Shown here: positions 59,536 through 64,000 of the stretch, in pieces
How positions within the stretch are numbered: position 1 is the stretch's first letter
Layout of the letters: every line of letters starts with the position of its first letter
NCBI RefSeq assembly: GCF_030463535.1
Contig: NC_132878.1
Coordinates: 28,488,261-28,552,260 of the forward strand
Origin: Salminus brasiliensis
Lineage: Eukaryota > Chordata > Actinopteri > Characiformes > Bryconidae
Reading direction: 5' to 3'
DNA length: 64,000 nt
Notes under the pieces: generated by a model
What the model was told of the DNA's origin: nothing
Databases searched by the model: none
Seen by the model: only the letters and a program-made list of their open reading frames with translations
Position numbers and translations under genes: made by a program

Positions 59536-60469
59536 GAAAATATGCAACATGCAAGCAGGTTAGCATACATTTTGTTATGGTGATATAGAATATGCTTTCC
59601 TAAGAATATTGAAGATATTGTTAGTGTAGGTTTCCATACGAACAGTGAAATTAGACTGGTTTAATTAGATGAAGTGCAGCAGATGTTGAGTATAAATCAC
59701 TGTATTCAGTACAGGAGAGAATCTGAATAGTATTTTTTTTTTAAGAAACTGTCTTTCCTGATGTTTTTAGTCTGTGATCACATGTATAATGAAATATTGT
59801 GTATCGTGAAATGTCTTTAAATAGTGAGATAATAGTTTTACCATATAGCTCAGCTCTAAAATTGGGGTTACAAATAGTGACAACACTGTACTTAAGTTTT
59901 TTGTTTATTTGCTGTATCATGTACACGACAAAGGTGTAATTAAAAGCAAGATCTAGCTTTGCTGAAAAGTTCAATACTTCTAATTGCAAGGGTACACTAA
60001 TCTCGCTTTCATTATTTCACTGTGTCACAAAGCAATGATCTACACTAGCAGGCAATGCAATGACCTGATCAGCACCCTGGTTTTGTTTATCTACTATCTC
60101 TATGCTCTCATTCAGGGTGTTTGGAAACCAACGACAACTATTAGAACTAACATTACTTCTTCTACAACGACTGAAGGACACAGAATAAAGCTCTTTAGCG
60201 CATTATTTAGGTGTTACTGTAAATGTCGTGTGGTTTAAGTTGCCTTCTTATTTCAACTTTTCGCTCCATCCTAGCTGTTACTTCTGCTGCACCATTTAAG
60301 GTGGAACGGAAGGTTTCTACAGCACCGGCAAACTCAGCATGAAGAGACTAGCTAGCTAAATCATTGCAGGTCAACACACGATTTACTCTGCAGGACCAGA
60401 TCACAGTAATAACTGAAAACTAACTGCAACGAAACTTTTAATTCAGCTCTGTGTAAATCACACCCTCAC

Positions 60470-60600
60470 CTGTTCCCCGGGCTCCTCCGAACTAGGCCTT
60501 TAATCCCCGGGCTCCAGTTACCGCTTCGTCCGCTGAAGGCTGCCGCTCAGCCGTTAGCTATTCGGCACGTTTCAACCATCAAGCGTCACGTTTTATGAAA
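60470..60600 (-). promoter_or_regulatory. taf1: taf1 5' non-coding exon and promoter region
   Basis: On the - strand the sequence GCCCGGGGAACAG is followed by a strong donor GTGAGGGTG at 60469. It would splice to the CAGG acceptor before the ATG at 58306. The region to about 60.78 kb is the most CpG-rich stretch in this part of the window (CTGCGCGCAG, GGCGCCGC), fitting a TATA-less housekeeping promoter. The start site is inferred and the upstream limit is approximate. Confidence 0.55.
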
Positions 60601-60789
60601 CTGCGCGCAGGTGAACGGCAAATGATACGTTTAAGAGACGTTTCTGTAACTAATGGCTCTGGGAAATGATTTGCAGTGTAAATAAAGTCTTCTAAATATG
60701 TAGAAATCGTCCCATCGAAGCTCAGCTTCTGTTTTCAAGCACACCGCGCATACAGTAACTCAGCTCTGGCGCCGCTTGCTGGTGTCCCA

Positions 60790-61335
60790 AAGACACGGGG
60801 CGCGTCCCGATCCACACTGCTGGACTATTAAAGAGGCAGCATCATGGCAAAACACATGTTCCCTTAATGTTGAACTTTAAGTGTGTTCAAGTTTCACAGC
60901 ATTCACTCATCAATCCATGCAGATAATATTTGGAAACTAGATTGCAAATACAGCCTCTGTTTTGTATATCGGTTTGGTCATGTCCCAAATACTATTTACT
61001 CTTTGAGTGTTACGTTTATTTTGAATAAGGGAACAATACAAGGCAGCCAGTCAGAACAGAGGCTATTTACATATCAGTCTTCCAGACACAGTATAAAACA
61101 TACAAACAGGACAAAAGGTTGGGAAATGGTTATGTATAAATTGTATGATTTCAGTGTTTTTGGTTAATGACTCCACAAAAGCATTAAACATGGAGAGCAG
61201 CAGGGGATGAACACTGTAGGGTATGGACACTTTAATACATTACAGGCTGTGTCTCAATCCAATCTGTTTATTTGATTATTTGTTGGAATTACAATTGCTG
61301 TGTTTAACAATGCTGGCAGTACTATATGTATATAT
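60790..61335. other. Upstream of taf1, no gene seen
   Basis: AT-rich DNA without recognisable exons. The small open frame at 60883-61167 has no family resemblance. Confidence 0.45.
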
Positions 61336-61340
61336 AATAT

Positions 61341-61640
61341 ATCCCACCAACTGGCACAGTGCTATGAGGCTAATGCAGCTAACAAAGTGATAGACTCTTA
61401 TATCCCACCAATTAGCATAGCCCTTAGAGGCTAATGCAGCTAACAAAATGATATAATCTTATTTCCCACCGATTAGCACAGTGCTATGAGACTAATGCAG
61501 CTAACAAAGTGATAGACTCTTATATCCCACCAATTAGCATAGTCCTTAGAGGCTAATGCAGCTAACAAAGAACTAGAATCTAATATCCCACCAATTAGCA
61601 TTTTATATCCCACCAATTAGCATGATGCATAGTTCTGTAG
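61341..61640. repeat. 61-bp minisatellite, about 4-5 copies
   Basis: Units start near 61341, 61402, 61463 and 61524, then shorten. Each reads TATCCCACCAATTAGCATAG then GCTATGAGGCTAATGCAGCT and AACAAAGTGATAGACTCT. Further units appear at 62279-62335 and 62757-62785, beyond two insertions. Confidence 0.9.
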
Positions 61641-62280
61641 CCAGAATCTAGCTTCTGTGAGCTTTTTGGTAAAGCACTTCATTGAAAAGAAAAGGACACA
61701 GTTTTGGGGTCGTTTGCTGTTGTTGGAGTCCTCGACTGTGTGCAGGCATTATAAAATCTGAAGACTACCACAGAACTTTGTGGTGCAGTGTGGGCTTAGT
61801 GTCAGATAGCTGGGTTTCCATCAGAGGCCATGAGTCTTTCAGCTGGACAGTGATCCAAAGAATGCTTCAAACACAAAGAGATGGGGAGCTCTGAAGGATC
61901 TAGCAATGGGTCCAGATGTAATTCTTACAGAACATCTGTGGAGAGACAGCAGCTGGGAGAAGACACCCTTCAAATCTGAGAGACATGGAGCAGTAGAGAT
62001 AGTTGTCCAAAATTCCAGTAGAGAGGTGTGAGAAACTCAATCGTGGTTAAAGGAAGAGCCTGATTTCAGTTCGTTTCCAGGGGAAGTGCTACCAAAGCTT
62101 AAGTTGAGGGTGCCCATCGTTTTGTCCAGTCCAGATCTGGAGTTCTGTGTGGGATGAGGTCAGAGAAGATGTTGGGTTGTTCCAGTGCTTGAAACTAAAG
62201 AAATAAACATGAGAACACCAGAGCATTTGTAACTGCAACAATGTTCTGGGAGAGGTGCTACATTTTTGACCATGACTGTA
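61640..62280 (+). mobile_element. Tc1-like relic inserted in the 61-bp array
   Basis: The + strand shows, across shifted frames, FQLDSDPKNAS (the second catalytic Asp block, QxDxDPKH type), EHLWRD (the final Glu block) and RRHPSNLRDMEQ...KIPVERCEKL, the usual post-catalytic helix. The right end ACATTTTTGACCATGACTG at 62260-62278, followed by TA, is a Tc1 terminal repeat. The left end is missing. Confidence 0.75.
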
Positions 62281-62340
62281 TATCCCACCAATTAGCATGG
62301 TGCTCTGAGGCTAATGCAGCTAACACAGTAATGGAATACT

Positions 62341-62755
62341 ACACCAATCAGCCATAACATTAGTACCCTCAGGGCCCCCACAACAGATCTGACCATTCAA
62401 GGCATGGACTCCACAAGACCTCTGAAGGTGTCATGTGGTATCTGGCACCAAGACGTTAGTAGCAGATCCTTCGAGCCTCCTCGGATCACTGGTCGTCCTT
62501 CTTTGGGCCACATTTGATAGGTACTGACCACTGTATAAGGGGAATGTTTTGGAGATGCTCTGACCCACCACATTGTCAGCCATCACAATTCGGCCCCTTG
62601 ATTCTTATGCTTGACCCTTTTTTCCTTTTAACACATCACCTTCAAGAACTGACCGTTCCTCTGCTGCTTAATATATCCACCCATGACAGACGCCACTGTA
62701 GATGAAGGTAATCCTTTTTTTTTTACTTCACCTGTCAGTGGGGCTAATGTTATGG
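62341..62755. mobile_element. Third copy of the GATCAGCCATAAC MITE family, inside the array
   Basis: Left end TACACCAATCAGCCATAAC, right end CTAATGTTATGGTGTA, both flanked by units of the 61-bp array. Internal blocks (CCACAACAGATCTGACCATT, GGACTCCACAAGACCTC) match the copies at 26.4 and 53.8 kb. Confidence 0.8.
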
Positions 62756-62785
62756 TGTATCCCACCAATAAGAATAGTGCTAGCA

Positions 62786-64000
62786 TAGTGATTAATATTT
62801 GTTACTTAAAAAAACTAAAATATAAAAACAAAATAAACAATCTCTGACAGAAAAATGATATAATGTACCAAATTAATATTTTTTTTAATTTAATGATATA
62901 TGTCAGAAATATTGTTATAAGGTGACAAGAGAGAAAAGCAAACACTGAAAGGCTTTAAATGTGTGTTTATTGTTGTGTTGCACACATGATGGAGATCACA
63001 GTCAATACAACATTGCTTAGAACCACACACAAGAGATTATTTAGTGTTTGTGTTGAAATGGTAAAAGCAGCTTCTGCTTTACGCTGACATGAACAAGGAC
63101 ATCTGGACCTAAAAGAGTCATTTCGAGTACCTAGAGTGAGAAAAAGAGTATGTGTGTGTGTGTGTGTGTGTGTGTTTACTTACAAACAGCACACACACAC
63201 ACACTCTGCTTTGGGAGACAATAGTGCATACTTTATTTTTTGGCACCCTAGACAATAGTATTGGAACGCAGTCCAGTTCTGCTGAGGCTGTTTTGCTCTT
63301 CAGGCTGCTGATTGGACCTTGCGTACAAGTCTCAGCACACATGAAACACACACATACAGACACACACACACTCTAACGGAAAAACTACACCAAACCCAAC
63401 GTGGCACTTTAGAAGAGGGAACATTTGTGTTTCAGAAAACATTTATACTGGTTTGCAAAATTATTGGCAGTGTGTATTTAATAAAAAAAAGAAAAAGAAA
63501 AAAGAAAAAAGCCCAGCAGCCATGTTTTCATCCCAACATCTTGAAATGCTGTAAACATATCACCGCTATTTCAGCAGCAGTTTTTTTTATGAAACAATAC
63601 AACTAGCAACACAGATTTTAAGGCGGAGCAGCTCTCGTTGCTGTTTCAGAGCTGAAAACTGCAGTACGAGTGGGTGGGGCTTAATTAAAAAAAGAAGAGG
63701 GGAATTCGGTTTTATAGCTTTCCAAGATTATTAAAGATGTAACAAGAAAGTGCCCCTGCTCCTTCATTAGCATTGCTCTGTACTAAGTTTAATTTATTAA
63801 TTACAGCAATGAATAAGAAAATAAATCTCTCTCATCACTGATCTGCATCCGCCTTCAGCAATTCCACTGGAACTGCGTTTGACTGCTGTTGATGGTGCAC
63901 CCTTGGTCCATGTACAGTTGATGTAAGTGTAAACAAGTTACATCCTCCTCTACAAAGACACACTTCTGCACTTTAATACACAAATGCTGTTCATTCACTG
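62786..64000. other. Terminal stretch, no gene recognised
   Basis: Holds CA/GT tracts at about 63150-63205 and 63345-63372 and an A-rich run at 63480-63510. An AATAAA on the - strand (about 62966-62971) followed upstream by unique-looking DNA would fit the 3' UTR of a further - strand gene beyond the window, but no coding sequence supports this. Confidence 0.35.

Overview
The window is nuclear DNA from a ray-finned fish. It has large introns, GT-AG splicing, dense microsatellites and minisatellites, several decayed Tc1/mariner elements, an L2-type LINE tail and a tRNA-derived SINE. A Wnt gene of the fish/amphibian-type wnt11f2 (silberblick/Wnt11b) class is present. The repeat content suggests an ostariophysan, but the species cannot be fixed from sequence alone.

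Four protein-coding genes could be rebuilt exon by exon. In all four the intron phases agree and the open frame is complete. (1) wnt11f2, + strand, 1054-5075: 5 exons, 359 aa, with a TATA promoter about 50 bp upstream of the start. (2) igbp1 (alpha4/TAP42, PP2A regulator), + strand, 13339-18112: 6 exons, 348 aa. (3) An unrecognised small type I membrane protein, - strand, 33383-20999: 10 exons, 302 aa. It has a signal peptide, a short Cys-rich EGF-like ectodomain, one membrane helix and a Pro-rich cytoplasmic tail built partly from duplicated phase-2 exons. (4) taf1 (TFIID subunit 1), - strand, 58306-35120: 40 coding exons, 1967 aa, with a likely 5' non-coding exon at about 60.5 kb.

Layout: 0-1 kb is wnt11f2 upstream DNA with a G-rich tract; 1-5 kb wnt11f2; 5-13.2 kb intergenic, with a G-rich run, a purine-rich tract and a 1.5 kb minisatellite of about 45 bp period; 13.3-18.5 kb igbp1, whose 3' UTR carries tandem decayed copies of its own C-terminal coding segment; 18.5-20.6 kb intergenic; 21-33.4 kb the orphan membrane gene, with SINE, Tc1 and MITE insertions in its introns; 34.1-34.8 kb a 29-bp minisatellite just behind the taf1 poly(A) signal; 35.1-60.6 kb taf1, with an L2 LINE tail and other repeats in introns; 60.6-64 kb no recognisable gene, but a 61-bp minisatellite broken by two mobile elements.

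igbp1 and the orphan gene converge, and the orphan gene and taf1 are head-to-tail on the - strand. IGBP1 and TAF1 are both on human Xq13, so this is a piece of an old linkage group that in fish still carries a Wnt11b-class gene. The best candidate for something undescribed is the orphan membrane gene with its repeated 22-codon tail exons.
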